A stretch of DNA of 56,687 bases from Streptomyces caelestis (GTDB lineage Bacteria > Actinomycetota > Actinomycetes > Streptomycetales > Streptomycetaceae), in assembly GCF_001279005.1 (NCBI RefSeq), contig NZ_LGCN01000230.1, forward strand, positions 1 through 56,687. Direction: 5' to 3'. The position numbers and the translations under genes are program-made. The notes beneath the pieces were generated by a model. It had not been told where the DNA came from and did not search any database. It saw nothing but the letters and a program-made list of their open reading frames with translations. How positions within the stretch are numbered: the first letter of the stretch is position 1; each line of letters opens with the position of its first letter. Positions 36,895-46,651 of this stretch are shown in pieces.

Positions 36895-38523
36895 TCAGTG
36901 GGCGCTGCCCGCCGTGGCCGGCGGAAGCTCCACCTGGACGCCGGGGTCGCCCGCGTCCGCCGTGTAGTCCTCCGGCTTGGTCCGGTCGATCCCCTCGGGC
37001 GCCTTGAGGGCCCGCATGACGAAGGTCAGCACGACCGTGACCAGGACGTTGAGCACGAAGGCGGTGAGGCCGATGTAGCCGATCTCGCCGATGCCGGGGA
37101 TCTCCTTCGACGACCCGCCGAAGTGCTTCTGCGTCGGCGAGGCCACCCCGTACGCGGCGACCGTGCCGTAGACCATGCCGACCGCCCAGCCGCCGATCAG
37201 CGCCCAGCGGTGGAACCAGCGGGTGAACAGGCCGCCCACCAGTGCCGGGAAGGTCTGCAGGATCCAGATGCCGCCCAGCAGCTGGAAGTTGATGGCGACC
37301 GTCTTGTCCATGGTCAGGACGAAGACCAGCGCGCCCACCTTCACCAGCAGGGACACGATCTTGGAGACCTGGGTCTCCTGTTTCGGTGTCGCGTCCGGCT
37401 TGATGAAGTCCTTGTAGATGTTGCGGGTGAAGAGGTTCGCCGCCGCGATCGACATGATCGCCGCCGGCACCAGCGCGCCGATGCCGATCGCCGCGAAGGC
37501 CACGCCCGCGAACCAGGCCGGGAACATGTTCTCGAACAGCTGCGGGATCGCCAGCTGGCCGTTCTGCACCTTCACCCCGGCCGCGATCGCCATGAAGCCG
37601 AGCAGCGCCAGCAGGCCCAGCATCAGGGAGTACAACGGCAGGATCGTGGTGTTGCGGCGGATCACCTCACGGCTGCGCGAGGACAGCGTCGCGGTGATCG
37701 AGTGCGGGTACATGAACAGCGCGAGCGCCGAGCCGAGCGCCAGCGTGGCGTACGTCCACTGGCCCGCCTCGCCCGGTACCAGCGCACCGCGCGGAGCGCC
37801 CGTGGCCGGGTTGGTCTGGCTGTACGCCTCGCTCGCCCTGGAGAAGATCTCGTCGAAGCCGCCCAGTTTGATCGGGATGTAGATGATCGCCACCGCGATC
37901 ACGAGGTAGATCAGCGTGTCCTTGACGAACGCGATCAGCGCGGGCGCCCGCAGCCCCGAGGAGTACGTGTACGCCGCCAGCACACCGAAGGCGATCAGCA
38001 GCGGCAGGTCCTTGACGAACCAGTTGGTGTCCTCGCCGCCGCCGACGCCCATCACGTCCAGCACGGCCTGGATGCCGACCAGCTGGAGCGCGATGTACGG
38101 CATCGTCGCCAGGATGCCGGTGACCGCGACGGCCAGCGACAGGCCCTTCGAGCCGAACCGGCCGCGCACGAAGTCGGACGTCGTCACATAGCCGTGCCGG
38201 TGCGACACCGACCACAGCCGGGGCAGGAAGGTGAAGATCAGCGGGTACACCAGGATGGTGTACGGCACCGCGAAGAAGCCGGCCGCGCCCGCCGCGTAGA
38301 TCGCCGCCGGTACGGCCACGAAGGTGTACGCGGTGTACAGGTCGCCGCCGAGCAGGAACCAGGTGACCCAGGTCCCGAAGGACCGCCCGCCCAGTCCCCA
38401 CTCGTCGAGGCTGTGCTCGTTCTCGGCCTTGCGCCAGCGTGCGGCCATGAACCCCATGGCCGTGACCAGCACGAAGAAGAAGACGAAGACGGCGAGTGCC
38501 ACGCCGTTCACGCCGTCGTTCAC
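36895..38523 (-). CDS. Sodium:solute symporter (SSS family), monocarboxylate-type
   Basis: The 542-residue protein has about 13 transmembrane helices. GGRSFGTWVTWFLLGGDLYTAYTF and ALGSALALFMYPHSITATLSSRS are family segments that line the sodium and substrate path. It follows the DUF3311 gene with a GTGA overlap, a pair typical of MctP/MctC-type transporters that take up short monocarboxylates such as acetate, pyruvate or propionate. The substrate here is inferred from that pairing only. Confidence 0.88.
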   Translation of the reverse strand: MNDGVNGVALAVFVFFFVLVTAMGFMAARWRKAENEHSLDEWGLGGRSFGTWVTWFLLGGDLYTAYTFVAVPAAIYAAGAAGFFAVPYTILVYPLIFTFLPRLWSVSHRHGYVTTSDFVRGRFGSKGLSLAVAVTGILATMPYIALQLVGIQAVLDVMGVGGGEDTNWFVKDLPLLIAFGVLAAYTYSSGLRAPALIAFVKDTLIYLVIAVAIIYIPIKLGGFDEIFSRASEAYSQTNPATGAPRGALVPGEAGQWTYATLALGSALALFMYPHSITATLSSRSREVIRRNTTILPLYSLMLGLLALLGFMAIAAGVKVQNGQLAIPQLFENMFPAWFAGVAFAAIGIGALVPAAIMSIAAANLFTRNIYKDFIKPDATPKQETQVSKIVSLLVKVGALVFVLTMDKTVAINFQLLGGIWILQTFPALVGGLFTRWFHRWALIGGWAVGMVYGTVAAYGVASPTQKHFGGSSKEIPGIGEIGYIGLTAFVLNVLVTVVLTFVMRALKAPEGIDRTKPEDYTADAGDPGVQVELPPATAGSAH

Positions 38524-38786
38524 GTCGACGCACCGCCCTTCGAGGCCGAGCGGGCGCGCCGGTCACGCTGCCAGAGCTTGTACGCGACCATCGTCAGCGC
38601 GGTGGAGAGGAGCACCCACAGCATCTGGTACCAGTAGAAGAACGGAATGCCGATGACGACGGGGTCGGTCTTGGCGTACGAACCGACCCACAGCACGGCC
38701 ACGAATGGTGCGACGAGACAGAGGGCGATGACGACGCGGACAGGCGTCACCACCGGCCCTCCTCTGGTTTCTGGGGCTTGCGACAT
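38520..38786 (-). CDS. DUF3311 small membrane protein, symporter partner
   Basis: The 88-residue protein has two transmembrane helices (VRVVIALCLVAPFVAVLWVG and the following FFYWYQMLWVLLSTALTMVAY) and a basic C-terminus, typical of DUF3311. It overlaps the symporter start by 4 bases and probably forms an accessory subunit. The gap upstream to dasR (38787-39005) contains only the dasR terminator. Confidence 0.85.
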   Translation of the reverse strand: MSQAPETRGGPVVTPVRVVIALCLVAPFVAVLWVGSYAKTDPVVIGIPFFYWYQMLWVLLSTALTMVAYKLWQRDRRARSASKGGAST

Positions 38787-38977
38787 CAGACGGCTCCCGT
38801 CCCCTCACTGATCACCGGCGGTGGTGCGCAGGGCAATCTAGGTCAGGGTGCGGCGCGGCCGTAACCCCTCGTCGGCGGAGAGGTGCCCGGACACGGCCCG
38901 GCCGAGGGCCGACGGCGACGGGAACCCCGGTCGACCGCCCGCTCCGCCGGGGTCCGCGGGGCGTTTCGGAGACGGCT

Positions 38978-38999
38978 CGGACCCCCGGCACGGGGTCCG
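38978..38999 (-). terminator. Hairpin just beyond dasR
   Basis: Eight-base arms CGGACCCC and GGGGTCCG with a six-base loop, 7 bases past the dasR stop. Confidence 0.6.
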
Positions 39000-39005
39000 C
39001 CGGCG

Positions 39006-39809
<804 letters not shown>

Positions 39810-39884
39810 TCACCGTCGGCCACGGCTGACATCGTGGCACGGCTCGCGGCGGGGGGTGTGCCCCGCACGCTCCGTGATCCCCTT

Positions 39885-39920
39885 TGTATACCCCTGGGAC
39901 GGGGGATGGTCCAGACCACG
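39885..39920 (-). promoter_or_regulatory. dasR promoter overlapped by a dre (DasR) site
   Basis: On the minus strand TGGACC and TATACA are 17 bases apart. The -35 part lies inside TGGTCTGGACCA (39907-39918), which agrees with the dre core TGGTCTAGACCA at 11 of 12 positions. DasR bound here would block its own promoter. Confidence 0.75.
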
Positions 39921-39929
39921 GACGGCCGC

Positions 39930-40715
39930 TCAGACGCCCTGCCAGTCCGGCTTGTTCGCGTAGGTGTGGCGGAAGTAGTCGGCGAGCTTCAGCTTGGCGG
40001 CGGCGGCCTCGTCGACGACCACCGTGGCGTGCGGGTGCAGCTGCAGCGCGGACGCCGGGCACACCGCCGCCACCGGCCCCTCGACGGTCGCGGCGACCGC
40101 GTCCGCCTTGCCCTCGCCGGTGGCCAGCAGGACCAGGTGCCGGGCCTCCAGGATGGTGCCGATGCCCTGGGTGATGACGTGGTGCGGGACCTGGTCGATG
40201 TCGCCGTCGAAGAAGCGGGCGTTGTCCACCCGGGTCTGCTCGGTCAGCGTCTTGATCCGGGTGCGGGAGGCGAGCGAGGAGCACGGTTCGTTGAACCCGA
40301 TGTGCCCGTCCGTGCCGATCCCGAGCAGCTGGAGGTCCACGCCGCCGGCCCCGGCCAGCTCCCTGTCGTACGCCTCGCACGCGCCCTGCACGTCCTCGGC
40401 GGCGCCGTCGGGGCCCATGAAGGCCTCCAGCCCGATGCCGAGCGGCTCCAGCACCTCGCGCCGCAGCACCGAGCGATAGGACTCGGGGTGGTCGGCGGGC
40501 AGTCCCACATACTCGTCGAGCTGGGCGATCCGCGCCCGGGAGACGTCCGCGGCACCGGAGCGCACCTTGGCCGCCAGCGCCTCGTAGACGGGCAGCGGCG
40601 TCGAGCCGGTGGCCACGCCCAGCAGGGCGTCGGGCTTGCGCCGCAGGAGCTGCGCCATGGCCTCGGCGATGAGCTCGCCGCCCGCCTTGGCGTCCGCAAC
40701 GATGACAACTTCCAC
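39930..40715 (-). CDS. nagB: Glucosamine-6-phosphate deaminase NagB
   Basis: The 261-residue enzyme turns glucosamine-6-phosphate into fructose-6-phosphate and ammonia. Motifs: GVATGSTP (phosphate site), QLDEYVGL (catalytic Asp), GIGTDGHIGFNEP (Asp/His/Glu dyads). It consumes the very effector that inactivates DasR, closing a feedback loop. A dre site lies 74 bases before its start. Start ATG at 40715. Confidence 0.96.
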   Translation of the reverse strand: MEVVIVADAKAGGELIAEAMAQLLRRKPDALLGVATGSTPLPVYEALAAKVRSGAADVSRARIAQLDEYVGLPADHPESYRSVLRREVLEPLGIGLEAFMGPDGAAEDVQGACEAYDRELAGAGGVDLQLLGIGTDGHIGFNEPCSSLASRTRIKTLTEQTRVDNARFFDGDIDQVPHHVITQGIGTILEARHLVLLATGEGKADAVAATVEGPVAAVCPASALQLHPHATVVVDEAAAAKLKLADYFRHTYANKPDWQGV

Positions 40716-40788
40716 GGTGGGCCTGCCGATCTTGAGGAGGACTCGACTGGGACCGGACCCGTCGGCACGGGCCCGCGCGGTGGTGCAA

Positions 40789-40804
40789 TGTGGTTTAGAC
40801 CAAT
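40789..40804 (-). promoter_or_regulatory. dre (DasR-responsive) site of nagB
   Basis: TGGTTTAGACCA (40791-40802) matches the dre core TGGTCTAGACCA at 11 of 12 positions. A TAGATT, a possible -10 box, lies just upstream on the nagB strand (40809-40814). Confidence 0.8.
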
Positions 40805-40974
40805 CTCAATCTAACAGAGCGGGTGCGGGGGCCGCGCGCCGAAATCGACCCGCCCGACTGGTCCCGCGCGAGAAGTCCACGGGTTAGGCTGCATGGCGGA
40901 CGCCCGCGCGTCCGGGCCGGCGGCAACACGCCGACGGAGAACCGAAGAACGGCGTCCGACGCATTTACAGGGGC

Positions 40975-40990
40975 AGTGGTCTAGTCCACA
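40975..40990. promoter_or_regulatory. Second dre-like site with no obvious target gene
   Basis: TGGTCTAGTCCA (40977-40988) matches the dre core at 11 of 12 positions. It is 260 bp upstream of nagB and 234 bp before the kinase gene. The rest of 40805-41223 has no convincing gene; short open frames there lack ribosome sites and family features. Confidence 0.65.
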
Positions 40991-41223
40991 ATGCGTAGCA
41001 GGACACGACAAGCCTGCCTTCCCCGCACAGGAAGGCGGAACCGAGGAACCGGAGCTCTCTGCCCTGACTGCCCCGGCTCCTCACCCCTCGGCCGACCGGG
41101 ACCGCACACCCCACGGCCGATGTTGCTCCGGGCTGCGGTGCCGGGAGGGTTGAGGGTCCCTCTCAGGCGCCGCGGCCCGCGGGTGTTTCAGGCCTCCGCA
41201 GACCGCCGGGTACGCTCGCTGAC

Positions 41224-42699
41224 GTGCCCTCCATGAACGAACTCGTACGCCAGCACACCGCCCTCGACGACACCGATCTCGAGTGGCTCCACCTGCTGGT
41301 CTCGGAGTGGCAGCTGCTCTCCGACCTCTCCTTCGCCGACCTGGTCCTGTGGGTCCCCACCCGCGACGGCACCCGCTACGTCTCCGTCGCCCAGATGCGG
41401 CCCAACACCGGCCCGACCTCGTACCAGGACGACATGGTCGGCCACCTCGTCCCGCGCGGACGCCGCCCCATGCTGGACGCGGCCCTGGACGAGGGCCGGA
41501 TCGTGCGCGAGGGGGACCCGGAGTGGCGCGAGGAGGTTCCCGTACGGGTCGAGTCCATCCCCGTGCGGCGCGAGGGGCGCGTCCTCGGGGTCATCGCGCG
41601 CAACACCAACCTGCTCACCGTGCGTACCCCGAGCCGGCTGGAGCTCACCTACCTCCAGAGCGCCTCGGACCTCGCGCAGATGATCGCGGCCGGTTCCTTC
41701 CCGTTCGCGAACCAGCAGCTCGAGATGGACGCCTCGCCCCGCGTCGGCGACGGGCTGATCCGGCTCGACGCCGACGGCGTCGTCCAGTACGCCTCCCCGA
41801 ACGCCCTGTCCGCGTACCACCGCATGGGGCTGGCCGCCGATCTGGTGGGCCATCACCTCGGGCAGACCACCGCCGAACTCGCCCCCTCCCGCGGGCCGGT
41901 GGACGAGGCGCTGGCCAAGGTCGCCAGCGGCTGGGCCCCGCGCGAGTTCGAGATCGAGGCGCACGACGGGGTGATCCAGTTCCGGGCGATCCCGCTCAAG
42001 CCGAAGGGGACGCGCATCGGTTCGCTGGTGCTGCTCCGTGACGTCACGGAACTTCGCCGCCGTGAACGCGAGTTGATCACCAAGGACGCGACCATCCGGG
42101 AGATCCACCACCGGGTGAAGAACAACCTCCAGACGGTGGCGGCGCTGCTGCGCCTGCAGGCGCGGCGCATCGGGTCCGAGCGGGGGCGTGCGGCGCTGGA
42201 GGAGGCGGTCCGCCGGGTGGGGTCCATCGCGATCGTGCACGAGACGCTGTCCCAGAACCTGGACGAGCGGGTGGAGTTCGACGAGATCGCCGACCGTGTC
42301 CTCGCGATGGTCGCGGAGATCTCCCCGGGCAAGGTCGCCGGCCGGCGCACGGGCCGCTTCGGCATACTCGACGCGGAGGTCGCCACGCCGCTGTCGATGG
42401 TGCTGACCGAGGTGCTGCAGAACGCCCTGGAGCACGGCTTCCGCGAGGGCGAGACCGGCACCGTGGAGGTGTCGGCGGTCCGCGGCGGCACCACGAAGGA
42501 GACCCGCCTGCTGGTCACCGTGCAGGACGACGGCGTGGGTCTGCCCGAGGGCTTCGACCCGCACACCGCGGGCAATCTCGGCCTGCAGATCGTACGAACC
42601 CTGGTGGAGGGCGAGTTGGGCGGCACCTTCGACATGGTGCCGGCCCCGGAGCGGGGGACCAGGGTGATCCTGGACATCCCGGTGCAGTCGGACAAGTAA
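41224..42699 (+). CDS. PdtaS-type sensor histidine kinase
   Basis: The 491-residue soluble kinase has an N-terminal GAF-like domain (10-150), a PAS domain (about 175-275), a HisKA_2 phosphoacceptor region REIHHRVKNNLQTVAALLRL with His296 as acceptor, and a HATPase_c domain with N box EVLQNALEHG and G box DDGVGLPEGF. It resembles the cytosolic PdtaS of actinobacteria, whose partner is an ANTAR RNA-binding regulator (PdtaR), not found here. GTG 41224 is used; ATG at 41233 is equally possible. It has no membrane segment. Confidence 0.88.
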   Translation: MPSMNELVRQHTALDDTDLEWLHLLVSEWQLLSDLSFADLVLWVPTRDGTRYVSVAQMRPNTGPTSYQDDMVGHLVPRGRRPMLDAALDEGRIVREGDPEWREEVPVRVESIPVRREGRVLGVIARNTNLLTVRTPSRLELTYLQSASDLAQMIAAGSFPFANQQLEMDASPRVGDGLIRLDADGVVQYASPNALSAYHRMGLAADLVGHHLGQTTAELAPSRGPVDEALAKVASGWAPREFEIEAHDGVIQFRAIPLKPKGTRIGSLVLLRDVTELRRRERELITKDATIREIHHRVKNNLQTVAALLRLQARRIGSERGRAALEEAVRRVGSIAIVHETLSQNLDERVEFDEIADRVLAMVAEISPGKVAGRRTGRFGILDAEVATPLSMVLTEVLQNALEHGFREGETGTVEVSAVRGGTTKETRLLVTVQDDGVGLPEGFDPHTAGNLGLQIVRTLVEGELGGTFDMVPAPERGTRVILDIPVQSDK

Positions 42700-42717
42700 C
42701 GGGCGCGGACGGCACAG

Positions 42718-42747
42718 AGCCCCGGACCGCTGAATGCGGCCGGGGCT
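42718..42747. terminator. Terminator between the kinase gene and wblE
   Basis: AGCCCCGGACCGC and GCGGCCGGGGCT pair with one bulged A around TGAAT. It can serve both convergent genes. Confidence 0.75.
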
Positions 42748-42837
42748 CGTGCTCAACTGCGCGCTGCGACTCGGGGGCGGGAGATGCGTACGCGCCGTAC
42801 GCGCCGCCAAGCTCAGGCTGTCAGCAGGGGTGGGTTG

Positions 42838-43095
42838 TCAGGCGGAGGCCTGACGGGCCCGGTTGCGGGCGGCACGGCGCTTCATCGCGCGACGCTCGTC
42901 CTCGCTGAGACCACCCCAGACGCCGCTGTCCTGACCGGACTCGAGTGCCCACTGCAGGCAGCTCTCGATCACCGGGCAGCGACGGCAGACGGCCTTGGCT
43001 TCCTCGATCTGCAGCAGCGCAGGACCGGTGTTGCCGATGGGGAAGAAGAGCTCGGGGTCTTCCTCGCGGCAAACGGCGTTGTGACGCCAGTCCAT
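42838..43095 (-). CDS. wblE: WhiB-like iron-sulfur protein WblE
   Basis: The 85-residue protein has the four cluster cysteines C9, C37, C40 and C46 (AVCRRCPVIESC), the WhiB turn GVWGG (58-62) and a basic DNA-binding tail KRRAARNRARQ. Its short N-terminus MDWRHNAVCREEDPELFFP is typical of WblE (WhiB1-type), which holds an NO-sensitive [4Fe-4S] cluster and contacts the primary sigma factor. ATG 43095 has AGGAGAGG upstream. A long leader, 43096-43413, precedes it. Confidence 0.93.
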   Translation of the reverse strand: MDWRHNAVCREEDPELFFPIGNTGPALLQIEEAKAVCRRCPVIESCLQWALESGQDSGVWGGLSEDERRAMKRRAARNRARQASA

Positions 43096-43413
43096 GGCTG
43101 CTACCTCTCCTGGGTATGTACTGCGATTGCTTGTGAATGTGAACGCTTTCACGAATCCCCCAACAAGGGAAGGGCCGAACGCCAGGTTCCCTGGCGTGGT
43201 CCTTGGGTTTGAAGAGGGGTTCCGGTGATCTGTGGAGGCCGATGGTGCGGGCCGTCCCGATCGCCAAGAAGAGACTCGCAAACCTCGGCGGCGGATACAA
43301 CCCCTTCCGGAAAGTTTTTTTTGATTCTTCGGTGTCGACTAGGTCACAGCCGTACTTCCATGGGGTGGATCCTGGCCTAAACGTTCGACTGAAAGGACTT
43401 TGGCCCTTTCTGC
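43096..43413. other. 318 bp intergenic region before wblE
   Basis: No gene is apparent. It contains GTGAA-CGCT-TTCAC (a short inverted repeat near 43139-43152), a run of eight T at about 43315-43322 after TTCCGGAA, and a composition less GC-rich than its surroundings. It presumably holds the wblE promoter and the end of the kinase-family transcript. I could not fix a promoter. Confidence 0.5.
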
Positions 43414-44382
43414 TCACACAATCACACGCAGTGCACGGCGTACGCCTGTGAACGTCACGCTGGTTCGCAGCCCCAGGTGATCACCGTCCATCTGAAGGGG
43501 CAGTGGCACCTTCGAATGCAAGGTGAAGCGTGTCAGATCGTGCCGGGAGACCGCATGCCTGCCGCGGGGGCCGCGCTCCGGGGACGAAGTGAGCAACTGG
43601 GTGCCATACCGGGCAACCGCGGCGGTGGACAGCCGGCTCAGACCGAAGAGATCGAGCGCGGTATCGAACGAGGCCTTAGGTGACGCGTAGATCGGACGAT
43701 TGCCGAGAAACGTCCACGGCGAGGTGTTCGAGACTATGGAGAGCACCAGATCGGTGACCGGCTCCTCACCGGGATGCTCCAGGGTGATCACCCCGCGCCA
43801 CCGGTGCGGATCGCCGAGCAGCTGACGGACCACCTGGCGCATGTACAACGCGTGGGTCGACTTCCGGCCGCGCTCCCGCTGCTGCTCCACCCGGCCGACC
43901 ACCCCGGCGTCGAAGCCCAGCCCCGCGTTGAAGGTGAACCAGCGGGCCGGTACGGCCTCGTCCTCCGTGCCCGGCGTGCCCGAGGTCAGACCCAGGCCGA
44001 CGGTGCGCTCGCGGCCCTCGCGCAGCGCGTCCAGCAGGACGCCGGTGGCCTCCACGGGCTGGTTGGGCAGGCCCAGGGCGCGGGCGAAGACATTGGTGGA
44101 GCCGCCGGGGACCACGGCGAGGCCGGGCAGGTGCTCCGGATCGGGCCCCGCGTGCAGCAGACCGTTGACGACCTCGTTGACCGTGCCGTCCCCGCCGAGG
44201 GCCACCACCAGGTCGATGTCGTCGCTCTCCGCGGCCTGCCGGCCCAGGTCGCGCGCGTGCCCGCGGTACTCGGTGGTGACCGCCTCCAGCTTCATCTCGC
44301 TGGCGAGCGCGTGGATCAGCACGTCGCGCGTGCGCGCACTGGTGGTGGTTGCCGCCGGGTTGACCACGAGAAGTGCACGCAT
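43414..44382 (-). CDS. Diacylglycerol/lipid kinase family protein
   Basis: The 322-residue protein has the DAGK_cat domain: NPAATTTSART near the start, the nucleotide loop GGDGTVNEVVNG (about 64-75) and PGGSTNVFARALG (about 93-105), with a lipid-binding C-terminal half. It probably phosphorylates diacylglycerol or a related lipid. ATG at 44382 begins the conserved MRALLVVNP strand. The frame is open further upstream but without ribosome site. It lies upstream of wblE in the same direction. Confidence 0.87.
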   Translation of the reverse strand: MRALLVVNPAATTTSARTRDVLIHALASEMKLEAVTTEYRGHARDLGRQAAESDDIDLVVALGGDGTVNEVVNGLLHAGPDPEHLPGLAVVPGGSTNVFARALGLPNQPVEATGVLLDALREGRERTVGLGLTSGTPGTEDEAVPARWFTFNAGLGFDAGVVGRVEQQRERGRKSTHALYMRQVVRQLLGDPHRWRGVITLEHPGEEPVTDLVLSIVSNTSPWTFLGNRPIYASPKASFDTALDLFGLSRLSTAAVARYGTQLLTSSPERGPRGRHAVSRHDLTRFTLHSKVPLPLQMDGDHLGLRTSVTFTGVRRALRVIV

Positions 44383-44496
44383 GACGTGCAGGGTACCTAC
44401 TGAGTGGTACCGGGCCCAGACCGAGACGGGACGCGGGGGGAGACGGGGCGTGAACCTCGACACGGGAGCGTGCACGGCGAGGGCTACCCTTCAGGG

Positions 44497-44937
44497 GTGA
44501 GCAGTGAGCAGACCACCACCGCCCCGGACACCACCGGCCCCCGCCCGCGCCGTCTGACGTACGCCGCGGCGCTGGCCGCCCTGGAAGGGCTCGCGCTGGT
44601 GGCCGGCGGGGTGTGGATGTCGGTCCTCGCCCTCACCGGCGAACCGGACGACCGCCGGCAGGCCGTCACCGGCGGGGTGACGCTGATCGTGCTCGCGCTG
44701 CTCCCGCTGCTCGCCGCGCGGGGACTGTTCGCCCGGCGGAGCTGGAGCCGCGGCCCCGCCGTCATCACACAGATCATCGCGCTGCCGGTGGCCTACAACC
44801 TGCTGCGCTCCGACAGCGTGGCCATCCCCGCCGGAATCGTGCTCGCCGTCGTGGCCGTCACCGCCCTCGTCCTGCTGGTCAACCCCGAGACGACCCGGGC
44901 CCTCGGCATCCGGGGGCCCGGGAACACCGGGAAGTAG
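44497..44937 (+). CDS. Small membrane protein, four helices
   Basis: The 146-residue protein has a disordered Thr/Pro-rich start (VSSEQTTTAPDTTGPRPRR) and four transmembrane helices, the last VLAVVAVTALVLLVNPETT. GTG at 44497 follows CAGGG. The function is unknown. It converges on sigH with 21 bp between the stops. Confidence 0.78.
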   Translation: MSSEQTTTAPDTTGPRPRRLTYAAALAALEGLALVAGGVWMSVLALTGEPDDRRQAVTGGVTLIVLALLPLLAARGLFARRSWSRGPAVITQIIALPVAYNLLRSDSVAIPAGIVLAVVAVTALVLLVNPETTRALGIRGPGNTGK

Positions 44938-44958
44938 CGCCCGGGCGGTCGCGCCGGG

Positions 44959-46110
44959 TCACTCCTCCACGAGCAGCTTCTCCCGCAGCTGGGCCAGGGT
45001 GCGGGCCAGCAGCCGGGAGACGTGCATCTGCGAGATGCCGACCTCCTGGGCGATCTGCGACTGGGTCATGTTGCCGAAGAAGCGCAGCAGCAGGATCCGC
45101 TTCTCGCGCGGCGGCAGGTCCTCCAGCAGCGGCTTGAGCGACTCCCGGTACTCCACGCCCTCCAGCGCCTCGTCCTCGGCGCCGAGGGTGTCGGCGACCG
45201 CCGGGGACTCGTCGTCGGTGTCGGGGACGTCCAGGGACAGCGTGGAGTACGCGTTCGCGGACTCCAGGCCCTCCAGGACCTCCTCCTCGGAGATGGCCAG
45301 CTTCTCGGCCAGCTCGTGCACCGTGGGGGAGCGGCCGTGCAGCTGGGAGAGCTCCGCCGTGGCCGTGGTCAGCGCCAGCCGCAGCTCCTGCAGCCGGCGC
45401 GGCACCCGCACCGCCCAGCCCTTGTCGCGGAAGTGCCGCTTGATCTCGCCGACGACCGTCGGCGTCGCGTACGTCGAGAACTCCACGCCCCGGTCGGGGT
45501 CGAAGCGGTCGACCGACTTGATCAGGCCGATGGTGGCGACCTGGGTGAGGTCGTCCAGCGGCTCACCGCGGTTGCGGAAGCGGCGCGCGAGGTGCTCGAC
45601 GAGCGGCAGGTGCATGCGCACCAGGCGGTTGCGCAGTTCCGCGTACTCGGGGGTGCCGTCCTGCAGCGTGCGCAGCTCGAGGAACAGGGCGCGCGCCCCG
45701 CTGCGGTCCTGCGGGCCGTGGTGCGCGTGCCCGCCCTGGGCGCCCGACGTGCCGGGGGTGCTCCGGGCACCCCGGGCGGCGGGCGCCCGCGGCGCCTCGT
45801 CCTCGGCGTGTCGCTCGTGCTCGCTCATCGTCCCGCCCGTCGCCCTTCCCCGAGCGCTCGCCTCGTCCCCCGCCGGGCCGGCCCCGGCGGGAGCGCCCCC
45901 ACGGCCGGGAGCGACCCCGGCCGGTCCGGCCGCGTTCCGCGCGGTCCCCCCGGGCCGCCCGCCGCCCGGGGGGACGGTCTGCGCGGAGTCGTCCTCCGGA
46001 TGCGGCCGGGCCTGCTCGGGGATGCCGTCGATGCCGCTCGGCACGCGCTCGGCCGGCAGCTCCCGTGTGCCGCGTTCTTCGTCCCGCACCGGCCCGTCCT
46101 CGCTCCTCAC
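44959..46110 (-). CDS. sigH: Alternative sigma factor of the SigB/SigF family (SigH-like)
   Basis: A group 3 sigma factor. Conserved part from about residue 140: LVRMHLPLVEHLARRFRNRG, DDLTQVATIGLIKSVDRFD (region 2), RVPRRLQELR (region 3) and MTQSQIAQEVGISQMHVSRLLARTL (region 4). The GTG at 46110 overlaps the anti-sigma stop as GTGA, giving 383 residues; an internal ATG at 45828 would give a 289-residue form. Residues 1-94 are low-complexity Pro/Gly/Ala. In S. coelicolor, SigH occurs in several sizes. It serves osmotic and developmental stress. Confidence 0.9.
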   Translation of the reverse strand: MRSEDGPVRDEERGTRELPAERVPSGIDGIPEQARPHPEDDSAQTVPPGGGRPGGTARNAAGPAGVAPGRGGAPAGAGPAGDEASARGRATGGTMSEHERHAEDEAPRAPAARGARSTPGTSGAQGGHAHHGPQDRSGARALFLELRTLQDGTPEYAELRNRLVRMHLPLVEHLARRFRNRGEPLDDLTQVATIGLIKSVDRFDPDRGVEFSTYATPTVVGEIKRHFRDKGWAVRVPRRLQELRLALTTATAELSQLHGRSPTVHELAEKLAISEEEVLEGLESANAYSTLSLDVPDTDDESPAVADTLGAEDEALEGVEYRESLKPLLEDLPPREKRILLLRFFGNMTQSQIAQEVGISQMHVSRLLARTLAQLREKLLVEE

Positions 46111-46520
46111 GTCGGCCCGGGTCCCGCGCCGCGCTGTTTGTAGAGGCTGATCGACACGGTCTTGTCCTCGTCCACCGCGGAGGAGACCTTGCCCGCGAGC
46201 GCGGACAGGACGGTCCAGGCGAAGGTGTCCCTCGAAGGGGCGTGACCGTCCGTGGTAGGCGCCGAGACGGTCACCTCGAGCGAGTCGTCGACGAGCCGGA
46301 AGACACAGCTGAGCACCGAACCCGGCACGGCCTGCTGGAGCAGGATCGCGCAGGCCTCGTCGACCGCGATGCGCAGGTCCTCGATCTCGTCGAGGGTGAA
46401 GTCCAAACGGGCCGCGAGGCCGGCCGTGGCCGTACGCAGCACCGACAGGTAGGCTCCCGCGGCCGGCAGCCGGACTTCCACGAAGTCCTGGGTCGCGGGC
46501 TCGCCTGCGATCTGGGACAC
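46107..46520 (-). CDS. Anti-sigma factor of the RsbW type (UshX/PrsH-like)
   Basis: The 137-residue protein is a GHKL-fold ATPase-like anti-sigma factor. The N-box segment DEACAILLQQ lacks the usual magnesium-binding asparagine, so ATP binding or kinase activity may be lost. It binds and holds the neighbouring sigma factor. GTG at 46520 has GGAGG five bases upstream, which decides against the longer TTG form at 46532. It is translationally coupled to sigH. Confidence 0.88.
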   Translation of the reverse strand: MSQIAGEPATQDFVEVRLPAAGAYLSVLRTATAGLAARLDFTLDEIEDLRIAVDEACAILLQQAVPGSVLSCVFRLVDDSLEVTVSAPTTDGHAPSRDTFAWTVLSALAGKVSSAVDEDKTVSISLYKQRGAGPGPT

Positions 46521-46651
46521 CCTCACCTCCAAGGTGGTACAAGCGTTTCAGGGCCTGGTTCGCCCCCGGGTAACGCGCTACGTGGTTCAGCGGTGACGCT
46601 ATCGCGCTCTCGACGGTCCTGTCCCCGGGACCCCGACCCATGTGCCGTCAC

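Noticed and set aside
40991..41236. Short frame starting right after the orphan dre site
   Set aside because: No ribosome site, Arg/Pro-rich random composition, and it runs into the kinase start.
41188..42810. 540-codon minus-strand frame opposite the PdtaS-like kinase
   Set aside because: Shadow of a well-conserved kinase; no plausible start and no domain.
42821..43417. Longer reading frame or frameshifted extension upstream of wblE
   Set aside because: The extended translation has no similarity to the WhiB family, while the ATG at 43095 has an excellent ribosome site and gives the usual length.
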